Of a stretch of 64,000 nucleotides of DNA, positions 17,483-26,762 are shown piece after piece. The position numbers and the translations under genes were made by a program. Numbering within the stretch: the stretch's first letter is position 1; each line of letters starts with the position of its first letter. The DNA is taken from NCBI RefSeq assembly GCF_002896965.1, contig NZ_LYMM01000030.1, positions 42,059-106,058 on the forward strand. The letters run 5' to 3'. The stretch is from Novosphingobium guangzhouense. Its GTDB lineage: Bacteria > Pseudomonadota > Alphaproteobacteria > Sphingomonadales > Sphingomonadaceae. Under the pieces are notes generated by a model. It ran no database searches, was not told the DNA's origin, and was given only the letters and a program-made list of their open reading frames with translations.

Positions 17483-18799
17483 TCAGGCGATCATGCTCAG
17501 CGGGTTCTCGACGAACTCGCGGAACGCGGCCATCAGGCGCGCGCCGTCGGCGCCGTCTACCGCACGATGATCGAAGCTGCCCGTCGCACTCATAACCGTC
17601 GCCACTCCCAGCGACCCGTCTGGCATGACCCAGGGACGCTTGTCGCCTGCGCCAATGGCGAGGATGGTCGACTGCGGCGGGTTGATCACGGCCGAGAACG
17701 ACTTGATGCCCATCATGCCCATGTTCGAGATAGAGGCGGTGCCGCCCTGATACTCTTCAGGCTTGAGCTTGCCTTCCTTGGCACGGCTGGCGAGATCCTT
17801 GGTCGCCTTGGCGATCGCCGAGAACGACTTCTCGTTGGCGGCGGTGACGATCGGAGTAATGAGGCCACCGGGGATCGAGACGGCAACCGAGATATCGGCG
17901 CGCTCGTACTTGATCAGTTCGTTGCCGGCGAAGGTCACGTTGCATTCAGGCACCGCGACCAGCGCCATGCCGAGCGCCTTGACCAGCATGTCGTTGACCG
18001 AGACCTTCACGCCCTGCTTCTCCAGCGTGGCGTTGATCTGCGAGCGCAGTTCCAGCAGCTTGTCGAGCTGAACGTCGACGCTGAGGTAGATGTGCGGCGC
18101 TTCCTGCTTCGACTGGGCAAGGCGGCGGGCGATGGTCTTGCGCATGCCCGACAGCTTTTCGACCGAGTGCGGCACGCGGGCATCAAGCAGAGCGCGGGTC
18201 TCGTCAGCCATTTCGACCGACGAAGCCGCCGCGACGGGTGCTGCCGCCGGAGCCGAAGCGGCGGGGGCCGGAGCAGCCTTCTTGGCGGAACCGCCCTGTG
18301 CGGCTTCGACGTCTGCCTTGACGATGCGGCCGTTCGGGCCGGAGCCGGTCACGCCCGAAAGGTCCACGCCCTTGGCATCGGCGATGCGCTTGGCGAGCGG
18401 GGTGGCGACGACGCGGTCGCCCGAAGCGGCAGCCTTGGGCGCGGCAGCGGGGGCGGGCTTGCTTTCAGCCTTGGGGGCTTCGGTCTTCGGCGCTTCTTCC
18501 TTCGCGGCAGCCTTGGGCGCTGCGGCCTTGGGGGCGTCGATCGCCGAAGCGTCCTCTCCCTCTTCGACCAGCACGGCGATGACGGTGCCGACCTTCACGC
18601 CTTCGGTGCCTTCGGCGACGCTGATCTTGCCGATCACGCCTTCATCGACGGCTTCGAATTCCATGGTGGCCTTGTCGGTTTCGATTTCGGCCATGATGTC
18701 GCCGGAGGAAACGGTGTCGCCTTCCTTGACCAGCCATTTGGCCAGTTTACCCTCTTCCATGGTGGGCGACAGGGCGGGCATCTTGATCTCGATGGGCAT
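17483..18799 (-). CDS. pdhC: Pyruvate dehydrogenase complex E2, dihydrolipoamide acetyltransferase
   Basis: 438 residues. One lipoyl domain (1-80; lysine in [10 protein letters not shown]) is followed by a long Ala/Pro/Lys-rich linker, a peripheral subunit-binding domain (about 125-165, ATPLAKRIA...GPNGRI), a second Ala/Pro linker and the catalytic core, with the HRAVDG active site near the C-terminus. The opening [16 protein letters not shown] is typical of PDH E2, not the 2-oxoglutarate E2. I use the family start at 18799. An upstream in-frame ATG at 18847 has a better Shine-Dalgarno (AAGGAAGG) and would add 16 residues. No E1 genes lie in the window, although E1 usually precedes E2. Confidence 0.93.
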   Translation of the reverse strand: MPIEIKMPALSPTMEEGKLAKWLVKEGDTVSSGDIMAEIETDKATMEFEAVDEGVIGKISVAEGTEGVKVGTVIAVLVEEGEDASAIDAPKAAAPKAAAKEEAPKTEAPKAESKPAPAAAPKAAASGDRVVATPLAKRIADAKGVDLSGVTGSGPNGRIVKADVEAAQGGSAKKAAPAPAASAPAAAPVAAASSVEMADETRALLDARVPHSVEKLSGMRKTIARRLAQSKQEAPHIYLSVDVQLDKLLELRSQINATLEKQGVKVSVNDMLVKALGMALVAVPECNVTFAGNELIKYERADISVAVSIPGGLITPIVTAANEKSFSAIAKATKDLASRAKEGKLKPEEYQGGTASISNMGMMGIKSFSAVINPPQSTILAIGAGDKRPWVMPDGSLGVATVMSATGSFDHRAVDGADGARLMAAFREFVENPLSMIA

Positions 18800-18971
18800 G
18801 GAAACTTCGCGTTCCTTATTGTCCGTAGGGAGGCCGCTGACGGGCATTGGCCCCTTCCTTGGACGCCTTGAGCGTTGCGTTCAAGCGCCTTGCAGTTTCT
18901 TTTTTCGCAACGGTGGTGGCTTGTGTTGCAGCCATCGCGTATCGATAAGCCCGTTGGAGAGGGTACAACCA

Positions 18972-19427
18972 ATGCGCATCTATCTTGTGATCGTCGACGA
19001 GAGCGAGGAAGCCCTCGTCGCACTGCAGTTCGCGGCGCGCCGCGCGGCCAAGACAGACGGTGCCCTGCACCTTCTGGCGCTGGTCCCGCCGCAGCCGTTC
19101 AATGCCTTCGCGGGGGTCCAGGCAACCATCGAGGAGGAAGCACGCGCCCGCGCGGAAACGCTGGTTACCGCTGCCGCCGGAAACCTTTTGTCGCAAGGCG
19201 CAAAGATGCCGGTCATCTCCGTTCACATGGGAGAAGACATCAAGATCGTGCGCAAGTACCTTGAGGAACATCCCGAGGTTTCAGCGCTGGTCCTCGGCGC
19301 GGCGAAAGAAGGCGGGCCGGGCCCCATGGTCGCGCACTTTACCGGGGCGGGCATGGCGCACATGACTTGTCCGGTCTTCGTGGTGCCCGGTGGCCTTGAC
19401 GCAGAAGCGATCGAACGGCTGAGCTAA
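18972..19427 (+). CDS. Universal stress protein family
   Basis: 151-residue UspA-fold protein. It starts with a hydrophobic strand (IYLVIVDES) and ends with VSALVLGAAKEGGPGPMVAHF, the region that binds ATP phosphates in Usp proteins of the G-x2-G-x9-G-S/T type, then CPVFVVPG. Here the glycine-rich stretch is a variant, so ATP binding is uncertain. A GGAGAGGG lies upstream of the ATG. It is monocistronic, divergent from the PDH unit, and ends at a strong hairpin. Confidence 0.8.
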   Translation: MRIYLVIVDESEEALVALQFAARRAAKTDGALHLLALVPPQPFNAFAGVQATIEEEARARAETLVTAAAGNLLSQGAKMPVISVHMGEDIKIVRKYLEEHPEVSALVLGAAKEGGPGPMVAHFTGAGMAHMTCPVFVVPGGLDAEAIERLS

Positions 19428-19451
19428 GCGCACATAAAAGCACTCAAGGGA

Positions 19452-19472
19452 GGGGGGCACACAACGCCCCCC
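19452..19472. terminator. Terminator hairpin between the Usp gene and rnr
   Basis: GGGGGGC (19452-19458) pairs with GCCCCCC (19466-19472) around a 7-base loop, between two convergent genes. No long T-run follows, so termination strength rests on the GC stem. Confidence 0.65.
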
Positions 19473-19481
19473 TAATGCCCC

Positions 19482-21827
19482 TTACCGCTTGCCGCGGCCC
19501 TGATGCCGGATGTTCTTCGGACGGCCGCGCTGACCGACGGCATACTTGCCCTTGTGCTTGAGCATCGGCTTGTTGCCGCGCGGCTCGATCCGGCCGCCGC
19601 CCTCGGGCAGTTCGTACTTGAGCGCGCCGGTCAGCGGATTGGCTTCTGCCAGTCGCAGCTTGAGGATCTGGCCGATCGAGAAGGTCGTGCCGGTTTCATC
19701 GCCAACCAGCACCTGCGCCTTTTCGTCGTACGTAAAGCGCTCGTCCCCCAGCGTGGAAACGGGGACCAGACCGTCGCCGCCAAGGCCGACGATCGTGGCG
19801 AAGAAGCCGAATTTCTGGACGCCGGTAATGCGGGTGTCGAACACTTCCCCCACCCGGCTTGCCAGCCATGCGGCGACGTAGCGGTCGATGGTTTCACGCT
19901 CGGCTTCCATCGCACGGCGTTCAGCCTGGCTGATCGCGTCGCTGACGCGGCCAAGGTCTTCGCGATCCCGATCAGACAGACCTGACAGCGCCGGAATGTC
20001 TGCTTGGGGCTTGGACTGCTCCAGCCCATAGGCATCGACCAGCGCGCGATGCACCAGAAGGTCGGCATAGCGCCGGATCGGCGATGTGAAGTGCGCATAC
20101 GACGCCAGCGCAAGCCCGAAGTGCCCTGCATTGGCCGGACCGTAGTAGGCCTGCGTCTGGCTGCGCAGCACCGCTTCCATGATCAGCGCCTTTTCCGTCT
20201 CGTCGGTCACGTCCTTGAGCATGCGGTTGAACAGGCTGGGCGTGATCACCTGCCCCATCGCCAGCTTCTTGCCGAAGGTCGCCAGATAGTCCTTGAGCGC
20301 CATCAGCTTTTCACGGCTTGGCGTCTCGTGGATGCGGTATACGACGGGCGCGACCTTGGCCTCCAGCGCCTTGGCAGCGGCGACATTGGCCGCGATCATG
20401 AAGTCTTCGACCACGCGATGCGCGTCGAGCCGTTCGCGAATGGCGATCTCGGTGATGCGGCCCTTCTCGTCCAGCTTCACGCGGCGCTCGGGCAGTTCGA
20501 GTTCCAGCGGGTCGCGGTTCGCGCGCGCGGTGGCCAGCGCCTTCCACGCAGCCCATAGGTTGGTCAGGTGTTCCTGCGCCCGGCCTTCGTCGATGCGCGA
20601 CTGCGCTTCCTCGTAGGCGATCACCTCATCGATTCGCACGATCGCGCGGGTGAAGCGCCAGTCGGTGATCTTGCCCTCTGCATCGATCTTGAGGTGGCAG
20701 GCCATCGCCGCGCGGTCCTCGCCGGAGCGCAACGAGCATACATCGGCGCTGAGCACTTCGGGCAGCATCGGCACGACGCGGTCGGGGAAGTAGACCGAGT
20801 TGCCCCGCCGCCGCGCCTCGCGGTCGATCTGGCCGCCGGGGCGCACGTAAAACGAAACGTCTGCAATCGCGACAAGAGCGTCGAACCCGCCCTGCCCGTC
20901 GGGCTGCGCCCAGATCGCATCGTCATGGTCGCGCGCGTCCGAAGGGTCGATCGCCACGATCGGCAGGTGCCGCAGGTCTTCGCGATGATCGGGGCTGAGC
21001 GGCAGCTTTGCCGCCGTCTCGGCTTCCGCGATATTCTCTTCGGTGAAGTGGTTGGGAATGCCGTGCTTGTGGATCGCGATCAGGCTGAACGACTTGGGCG
21101 CCAGCGGTTCGCCCAGCACTTCGGTCACCTTGACCGAAGGCCGCGCCGAACGGCCGATAGGAACGCCCAGCACCAGTTCACCCGCTTTCGCCTCGCCCAG
21201 ATCGGAAATCGGCGAAGAGTTGCGGATGCGCTTGTCGACCGGCGCCAGCCAGGGCTTGCCGCCGCCGTCGATCTCGACGACGCCCAGAATCTGTTCGGAG
21301 CGCAGTTCCAGCTTCTTCATCGGGAAGGCGCGCCAGCCGGTGGCGCTTTCCTCGGTCCGCGAAAGCACACGGTCACCTTTGCGCAGAGCGCTTCCCCCCC
21401 CTCTTTTTCCAAGGCCCTTTTCGACCAGGCGGATGCGCGGCGGCGGTGTGCCATCCTCTGGCTGCCAGGTGTCGGGCACGGCGATCGCCTCGCCCTCGTC
21501 GATGTCGACCACGCGCAGGACGGTGACCTTGGGCAAGCCGCCCATCTTGTGGAAGGCGGTGCGCTTGCCGTCGATCAGCCCTTCTTCGGCCATGTCTTTC
21601 AGCAGGGCCTTGAGCTGGATCTTCTCATTGCCCTTGAGGCCGAAGTGGCGGGAAATCTCGCGCTTGCCGGCCGGTTCCGTCGAGTTCTGGATGAAGTCGA
21701 GGATCTGCTTCCGAGTGGGCAGGCCCGGTGCGGGGCGCGCGCCCGATGACCTGCTGCCGGATGAGCGGCTGCCTGAAGACCCGTTGCGGGCGGGTCGATT
21801 ATGTGCGGGACGTTTGTCGAAAGGCAT
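19482..21827 (-). CDS. rnr: Ribonuclease R
   Basis: 781-residue RNase II-superfamily exoribonuclease that degrades structured RNA 3' to 5'. A basic, Ser/Arg-rich N-terminus (about 1-30) precedes a winged-helix domain (TRKQILDFIQ). Cold-shock domains follow, then the catalytic RNB domain with IDPSDARDHDDAIW, which carries the metal-binding aspartates. A C-terminal S1 domain (RVGEVFDTRITGVQKFG) and a Lys/Arg-rich tail (KGKYAVGQRGRPKN) complete it. I prefer the ATG at 21827; an upstream ATG at 21866 would add 13 residues, and neither has a strong ribosome-binding site. Confidence 0.93.
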   Translation of the reverse strand: MPFDKRPAHNRPARNGSSGSRSSGSRSSGARPAPGLPTRKQILDFIQNSTEPAGKREISRHFGLKGNEKIQLKALLKDMAEEGLIDGKRTAFHKMGGLPKVTVLRVVDIDEGEAIAVPDTWQPEDGTPPPRIRLVEKGLGKRGGGSALRKGDRVLSRTEESATGWRAFPMKKLELRSEQILGVVEIDGGGKPWLAPVDKRIRNSSPISDLGEAKAGELVLGVPIGRSARPSVKVTEVLGEPLAPKSFSLIAIHKHGIPNHFTEENIAEAETAAKLPLSPDHREDLRHLPIVAIDPSDARDHDDAIWAQPDGQGGFDALVAIADVSFYVRPGGQIDREARRRGNSVYFPDRVVPMLPEVLSADVCSLRSGEDRAAMACHLKIDAEGKITDWRFTRAIVRIDEVIAYEEAQSRIDEGRAQEHLTNLWAAWKALATARANRDPLELELPERRVKLDEKGRITEIAIRERLDAHRVVEDFMIAANVAAAKALEAKVAPVVYRIHETPSREKLMALKDYLATFGKKLAMGQVITPSLFNRMLKDVTDETEKALIMEAVLRSQTQAYYGPANAGHFGLALASYAHFTSPIRRYADLLVHRALVDAYGLEQSKPQADIPALSGLSDRDREDLGRVSDAISQAERRAMEAERETIDRYVAAWLASRVGEVFDTRITGVQKFGFFATIVGLGGDGLVPVSTLGDERFTYDEKAQVLVGDETGTTFSIGQILKLRLAEANPLTGALKYELPEGGGRIEPRGNKPMLKHKGKYAVGQRGRPKNIRHQGRGKR

Positions 21828-21898
21828 TGCCCGCAAATGCCCGCTGCCGCCGCGCAATGCAATCATGCAAGGCGCAGCGGTGGGCGAAAGCGGGATTT

Positions 21899-22483
21899 TC
21901 AGATGTGGTCGGGCTCTTCGCCATAACGGTTGGCGCCGTCACTGGAAGGCCATACACCGAACACCACGATCAGCAGCAGCGGGACATAGCCCAGCGCGCC
22001 GTTCATCATCATGCCCGCCTGCGCTTCCTGCAGCTTTGCCATATCGCCGCTCTGCGCGATCAGCATCACCTGCGCCATCTTGTCGATGGTGGAAACAGCC
22101 ACGCCCAGCGCGGCGAACTGGATCACCACCGTCAGGCCCGCGATCCAGCCCGGCTTGTTCGAATCATGCAGGCGCCGCGTGAACGAGGCCACCAGCATTC
22201 CGGTAAGCACCACCGTGGTTACCACCGAAAGCCAGACCGAAGTGCGCATCATGCCGGTCAGCCGTTCGAACATGCGCTTCTGGATCTCCGCTTCGCCCAG
22301 CCCCTGCTGCGCGGCGGAGAACACATCGGCCATCATCGGGCCGGTCAGCGCGATCGACATGACGACCGAAATGGCAATCTGGATGATCGCCAGGAACAGG
22401 AAGTAGAACCAGAAGGCCGAACGACCCTCGCGCCCCTTGAAGTTGGTCAGGTTCGCGAGGTTGCACTTTATCGCTGCGATCAT
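21899..22483 (-). CDS. DUF805 family membrane protein
   Basis: 194-residue inner-membrane protein. It opens with the DUF805 signature NFKGREGRSAFWFYFLF, followed by about four hydrophobic helices and the conserved RRLHDSNKPGW loop. An extra hydrophilic insert (about 50-80, QQGLGEAEIQKRM) lies between the first and second helices. The molecular function of DUF805 is unknown. The gene lies 19 bases after proS and before rnr on the same strand. Confidence 0.85.
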   Translation of the reverse strand: MIAAIKCNLANLTNFKGREGRSAFWFYFLFLAIIQIAISVVMSIALTGPMMADVFSAAQQGLGEAEIQKRMFERLTGMMRTSVWLSVVTTVVLTGMLVASFTRRLHDSNKPGWIAGLTVVIQFAALGVAVSTIDKMAQVMLIAQSGDMAKLQEAQAGMMMNGALGYVPLLLIVVFGVWPSSDGANRYGEEPDHI

Positions 22484-22502
22484 CCGGTGCCCCCGTTACA
22501 AA

Positions 22503-24050
22503 TCAATAGGATCGCGCCACGTATATCCGTTCGACGGCTGCGCGTCCCGTGAAAATACAGGTGCCGGTCGCCGGCTCGCCGTCGAGCGGAGTGTTGCGCA
22601 TGGTAAGCTTGAGGCCCTTGAGCTTCTGCACCACCGCTTCCAGTTCATCGCCCGTCGGGCGTGCCCATTCCACTTCGACCCAGCCGGGGTAGCGCTTGTC
22701 TTCGGCAAAGAACGCGGCGACTTCATCGAACGTCGCAGCCTTGACGATGTTGGCGTCGCGGCGGGCCTTGGCCTCTGCGTGGAGCGAGGTCTGGATATCC
22801 TCGATCTCGGCCACGGCGCCGGCGATGAATTCGTCCCTGGCCTGACCGACAAAGTTGGCCTTGCCGGTTTCGGTCCACAGCTTGTCACGGCGCAGCACCG
22901 ACACCTGGCCGCCGGCTGCATCGCGACCACCGATTTCAAGGATCAGCGGCACGCCCTTCTTGACCCATGCCCAGCGCTTCTGGGTGGCCTTGCCGGGGCG
23001 CTTGTCGAGCAGGACACGTACACTTTCGCCCAGCGCGGACTGGCCGGCCAGCGCCTTGCGCAGTTCCTCGCAATAGGCCAGCAGCGCATCGTCCTCGGGC
23101 GTTTCGCGCAGCATCGGCAGGATCACGATCTGGTGCGGTGCCACGGCGGGCGGCACGCGCAGGCCATCGTCATCGCCGTGCGTCATGATCAGGCCGCCGA
23201 TCATGCGGGTGGAGGTGCCCCAACTGGTCGTGTGGGCATACTGCTGCGTACCCTCGCGATCCTGGAACGTGATCCCCGCCGCATGAGCGAAACCGGTGCC
23301 AAGGTAGTGCGAAGTGCCCGCCTGCAGTGCCTTGCCGTCCTGCATCATGGCTTCGATCGAATACGTCGCCACGGCGCCGGGGAAGCGCTCGTTCTCGGGC
23401 TTTTCGCCGGCGATCACCGGCATCGCCAGTTCCGTCTCGGCAAAGGCGCGGTACATTTCCAGCGCGCGCAGCGTTTCGGCCATCGCATCGTCGCGGTCGG
23501 CGTGGGCGGTGTGGCCCTCCTGCCAGAGAAACTCGCTGGTGCGCAGGAACATGCGGGTGCGCATTTCCCAGCGCACGACGTTGGCCCACTGGTTGACCAT
23601 CAGCGGCAGGTCGCGCCACGACTGCACCCAGCGCGCCATGGCCGCACCGATGACGGTTTCGGAAGTGGGGCGCACGATCAGCGGCTCTTCCAGCTTCGCT
23701 TCGGGATCGGGCACAAGACCGCCCTTGCCATCGCCAACAAGGCGGTGATGCGTGACGACCGCCATTTCCTTGGCAAAGCCTTCAACGTGTTCGGCTTCCT
23801 TGGCGAAGTAGGACAGCGGGATGAACAGCGGGAAGTAGCAGTTCTGCACGCCCGCGGCCTTGATGCGGTCATCCATCAGGCGCTGGATGCGTTCCCACAC
23901 GCCGTAGCCCCACGGCTTGATCACCATGCAGCCGCGCACGCCCGATTCCTCGGCCATTTCGGCCTCGGAAACGACTTCCTGGAACCACTGGGCGAAATCG
24001 TCCTCGCGCTTGACGGAGAGGGCGTGGCGAATGGCGGTCTTCTGATTCAT
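22503..24050 (-). CDS. proS: Prolyl-tRNA synthetase, eukaryal/archaeal type
   Basis: 515-residue class II synthetase charging tRNA-Pro. Motif 2 reads VVRWEMRTRMFLRTSEFLWQEGH, preceded by RPTSETVIGA, which is the eukaryal/archaeal-like form. The usual bacterial ProRS has a different motif 2 and an editing insertion between motifs 2 and 3. No such insertion is present. The C-terminus carries the extra domain of this type and ends in a tyrosine (VARSY), also a hallmark of it. The ATG at 24050 is chosen, giving MNQKTAIRH; the frame extends 12 codons upstream. Confidence 0.92.
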   Translation of the reverse strand: MNQKTAIRHALSVKREDDFAQWFQEVVSEAEMAEESGVRGCMVIKPWGYGVWERIQRLMDDRIKAAGVQNCYFPLFIPLSYFAKEAEHVEGFAKEMAVVTHHRLVGDGKGGLVPDPEAKLEEPLIVRPTSETVIGAAMARWVQSWRDLPLMVNQWANVVRWEMRTRMFLRTSEFLWQEGHTAHADRDDAMAETLRALEMYRAFAETELAMPVIAGEKPENERFPGAVATYSIEAMMQDGKALQAGTSHYLGTGFAHAAGITFQDREGTQQYAHTTSWGTSTRMIGGLIMTHGDDDGLRVPPAVAPHQIVILPMLRETPEDDALLAYCEELRKALAGQSALGESVRVLLDKRPGKATQKRWAWVKKGVPLILEIGGRDAAGGQVSVLRRDKLWTETGKANFVGQARDEFIAGAVAEIEDIQTSLHAEAKARRDANIVKAATFDEVAAFFAEDKRYPGWVEVEWARPTGDELEAVVQKLKGLKLTMRNTPLDGEPATGTCIFTGRAAVERIYVARSY

Positions 24051-24103
24051 GGCGCGCCTGTTAGCGGGAACCGCGCCAAGGTTCAAAACAAATGGCGGCT
24101 CTT

Positions 24104-24541
24104 TCAGAGCATCTCGCCAAGGTCTTCGGGAAAGTAGGGTTCGTCCATCACGGCCAGATCTTCGCGCGTGAACCAGCGCCAGCTGCGCATGACGGAACGT
24201 TCAAGCTCGGTATGCCCGCCGGTATCGATCGCTTCGGGATCGGCGCCGCTGGGCATGCGCACCCGGAAATACCGTTCGTCTGCGGTGACCGGAACGCCTT
24301 CGATGGTCAGGAAATCGACCACCCGGCGCGCCACTTGCGGCCCCGGTTCCGCCACGAAGCCTGTCTCCTCAAGCAGTTCACGCCGGGCTGCATCTTCGTA
24401 GGTTTCGCCCGGATCGAGTGCCCCGCCCGGCGTGCACCAGAACGGCGCACGGTCAGGCGGGTCGAAGCGGAACAGCAGTACCCGGTCCGCCGGGTCGAGC
24501 AGGATGATGCGCGCGGCAGGACGCGGAGTACGAGCAACCAT
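24104..24541 (-). CDS. Nudix hydrolase
   Basis: 145-residue single-domain Nudix protein, cleaving nucleoside diphosphates linked to another moiety. The Nudix box is intact from GGALDPGETYEDAARREL to LEETGF (G-x5-E-x7-REUxEExGU), so the Mg-binding glutamates are present. The N-terminal ARIILLDPADRVLLFRF forms the first strands. It lies between phaR (21 bases upstream) and proS (54 bases downstream) on the same strand. The substrate is unknown. Confidence 0.88.
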   Translation of the reverse strand: MVARTPRPAARIILLDPADRVLLFRFDPPDRAPFWCTPGGALDPGETYEDAARRELLEETGFVAEPGPQVARRVVDFLTIEGVPVTADERYFRVRMPSGADPEAIDTGGHTELERSVMRSWRWFTREDLAVMDEPYFPEDLGEML

Positions 24542-24562
24542 CGCCCTGCGCCGCGCTGCCCC

Positions 24563-25129
24563 TTACTTGCCCAGCGCGTCGAGGCGCTTCTGGATTTCGG
24601 CCATCTGGTCGCGCAGGGCCGAAAGATCGCCGTTGCTTTCGCCGGCAGCGGGCGGAGCCTTTGCTTCCGGCTGCTTTTCCGCGCCTGGCATGAACGCGGA
24701 AGACGCGGCGCGGAACATCGCCATGTTCTGTTCGGCCAGCTTGGCAAGCGGATTGTTGCCCAGGCTGTCCTCGAAAGCCTTGGCAAGCTTTGCCTGATTA
24801 GCCCGGAAGTTCTCCATCGAGGCTTCCAGATAGTGCGGGATCAGCGACTGCATCTGATTGCCGTACATGCTGATCAGTTCACGCAGGAAATTGACCGGCA
24901 GCATCTGTTCGCCGTTCGATTCTTCTTCCATGATGATCTGAGTCAGGATCGTATGCGTGATATCCGCGCCGCTCTTCGCATCCAGAACCTTGTAGTCCAC
25001 GCCTTCGCGGGTCATCTTTGCAAGGTGTTCCAGCGTGATGTAGCTGGACGAACGCGTGTTGTAGAGCCGCCGGTTCGCGTACTTCTTGATGATTACGGTG
25101 TTGTCTTCGCCAGACGCCGTTTCAGCCAT
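24563..25129 (-). CDS. phaR: Polyhydroxyalkanoate synthesis repressor PhaR
   Basis: 188-residue DNA-binding repressor that also binds PHB granules and releases phasin and its own promoter when polymer accumulates. The N-terminal PHB_acc_N domain has IIKKYANRRLYNTRSS, and the second PHB_acc domain spans about 65-110. The C-terminal part is Ala/Pro-rich and ends in a short helix (LRDQMAEIQKRLDAL). A 14-base perfect palindrome containing CTGC/GCAG lies ~63 bases upstream (25192-25205) and suits autoregulation. No phaC, phaZ or phasin gene is in the window, so targets lie elsewhere. Confidence 0.92.
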   Translation of the reverse strand: MAETASGEDNTVIIKKYANRRLYNTRSSSYITLEHLAKMTREGVDYKVLDAKSGADITHTILTQIIMEEESNGEQMLPVNFLRELISMYGNQMQSLIPHYLEASMENFRANQAKLAKAFEDSLGNNPLAKLAEQNMAMFRAASSAFMPGAEKQPEAKAPPAAGESNGDLSALRDQMAEIQKRLDALGK

Positions 25130-25191
25130 TTCCAGTCCCCATTTGCCGTATGGTTAAGTTACCATTCCGGGATATCGCATTGCAACACAAA

Positions 25192-25205
25192 TTGCTGCGC
25201 AGCAA
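25192..25205. promoter_or_regulatory. Candidate PhaR operator upstream of phaR
   Basis: TTGCTGCGCAGCAA is a perfect 14-base palindrome, with GCATTGCAA a few bases further from the gene (25177-25185). Published PhaR sites in Paracoccus/Rhodobacter are TGC-rich (CTGC-spacer-GCAG). The position, 63-76 bases upstream of the phaR start, fits repression of its own promoter. The alternative is a chance palindrome in the alr-phaR spacer. Confidence 0.5.
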
Positions 25206-25235
25206 AAGAGGGGACCGGCGGAATTTCCCCGATTT

Positions 25236-26297
25236 TCAGCGATCAAACCGCCTGCCGAGCAGGGTCAGCAGTTCGTATTGAGATAGCCCGGTGGTTGCCG
25301 CCGCCTGCTCAAGCGCATAGTCCACAGTGATCCAGTCGCCTTCCCCCAGTTGCGGCGCATTCGTGATATCCACAACGGTCAGGTCCATGCTCACGCGGCC
25401 CAGCACCGGAAGTTCGACACCGTCGGCATGGAACCTTCCCTTGCCGGACCAGCAACGCAGGTAACCGTCCGCATAGCCCAGCGCGATGGTTGCCACCCGC
25501 ATGGCTGCGGGTGCGGTGAAGGTTGCATTATAGCCGACTGTCTCGCCTGCAGTAACGTGGCGAACCTGCAGGATCGCCGCCTGAGGGCGCACGACCTGCC
25601 GCAGCCGTCCTGCCATCTCCGGGCGCGGGACGCCGCCGTACAGCGCGATGCCCGGCCGGGTCAGGTCACCATGATATGCGTCGCCCAGCGCGATCCCGGC
25701 GCTGTTGGCAAGGCTGCCCCGCCGATGCGGCACCAAGGTGCGGGCATGCTCCCAGCGATCCCGCTGCAGGGCGTTGAGCGGAGTATCCTCCTCTGCAGCG
25801 ACGAGGTGCGACAGCAGGACATCGACCTCCAGTACCGCCAGCACCGGATCGCCCAGTTCCTCCAGCGCCACGCCCAGGCGGTTCATGCCGGTATCGACCA
25901 TGAGATCGCAGCGCCCTCCCCCGGCATCGATCCACCGCCGGGCCTGTTCCAGCGAGTTGATCACCGGCTTCACCCCGGCCGCCCGCGCATAGGCGGCATC
26001 CGCGCCGCTCAACGGCCCGTGCAGAACGGAAAGCGATTCCGGACGCGCCACTTCGAGCACAGCACGAACCTCTGCCCAATGCGCCACGAAGAAGTCGTCG
26101 CACCCGGCCGCCTGCAACGTGGGCACCACCTTGCGCACACCCAGGCCATAGGCATCGGCCTTGACCGCCGCTCCTGCACGTGCGGCACCCGACATACGGT
26201 TCAGCGCGCGCCAGTTCGATTGTAGCGCGTCATGGTCGATATCGAGGCGAAGCGCCGGTGGAGGCAAATCAGTAGGCAAAGTCACGACGCGGCCCAT
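25236..26297 (-). CDS. alr: Alanine racemase
   Basis: 353-residue PLP enzyme that interconverts L- and D-alanine for peptidoglycan. The cofactor lysine is in AVKADAYGLG near residue 46. The N-terminal TIM-barrel is followed by the beta-domain with RVSMDLTVVDIT and GYNATF, which brings the catalytic tyrosine of the other subunit. Length is near the family norm of about 360. It lies 40 bases downstream of the FeS scaffold gene in a minus-strand run. A weak GGGGA/TCCCC hairpin with TCTTTT follows the stop. Confidence 0.93.
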   Translation of the reverse strand: MGRVVTLPTDLPPPALRLDIDHDALQSNWRALNRMSGAARAGAAVKADAYGLGVRKVVPTLQAAGCDDFFVAHWAEVRAVLEVARPESLSVLHGPLSGADAAYARAAGVKPVINSLEQARRWIDAGGGRCDLMVDTGMNRLGVALEELGDPVLAVLEVDVLLSHLVAAEEDTPLNALQRDRWEHARTLVPHRRGSLANSAGIALGDAYHGDLTRPGIALYGGVPRPEMAGRLRQVVRPQAAILQVRHVTAGETVGYNATFTAPAAMRVATIALGYADGYLRCWSGKGRFHADGVELPVLGRVSMDLTVVDITNAPQLGEGDWITVDYALEQAAATTGLSQYELLTLLGRRFDR

Positions 26298-26337
26298 AGC
26301 CTTACCCGCCAGTATGGAGCAACTCGAAGGCCATGTT

Positions 26338-26757
26338 TCAAGAGTGGGAAAGCGCCTGCATCGCCGCTTCCCACGGCAGCAGTACCGCGCCGTGCCGCGC
26401 GGGATAATCCCGGGCGGGCGAAATCTTGTCGAAGCCCGGCCACTGTGGCAGCCCCCCCTCTCCCGCCAGCCAGGCCTTCACCGATGCATGAGCCGCTGCA
26501 AGGCCATCCTTTGAAGCGCCCAGGGCATTGCCTGCGAAAATCGCCGCCGATGCCTGCCCGATGGCGCAGGCATGGCTGCGCAGCCCGATCCGGGTGATGG
26601 CGCCGCCATCATCAACCGCCAGCCCCAGCGCCATCGTGCTGCCGCAACTGCGTGAGCGCGCTTCCGCACGAAGCGGCAAGTCCTCGGTCAGCGGGTAACG
26701 CGCCAGTTCAATCGTCAGCGCAAGCACGTCCGGCGTGTAAAGCACGGTGGCCGACAC
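26338..26757 (-). CDS. NifU/IscU-like iron-sulfur scaffold protein, one ligand missing
   Basis: 139 residues starting with GTG at 26757, just 5 bases after the cvpA stop. The frame runs further upstream inside cvpA, but similarity starts here. The fold is that of the IscU/SufU scaffold, where FeS clusters are built on three cysteines. Cys38 (RSRSCGST) and Cys64 (SHACAIGQAS) are present. The third position, expected as Cys in the ...YPAR-x-C-A stretch, is Gly123 (ARHGAVLLPWEA). It may act as a sulfur-transfer or regulatory protein rather than a full scaffold. No isc or suf genes are adjacent. Confidence 0.78.
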   Translation of the reverse strand: MSATVLYTPDVLALTIELARYPLTEDLPLRAEARSRSCGSTMALGLAVDDGGAITRIGLRSHACAIGQASAAIFAGNALGASKDGLAAAHASVKAWLAGEGGLPQWPGFDKISPARDYPARHGAVLLPWEAAMQALSHS

Positions 26758-26762
26758 GGCCC

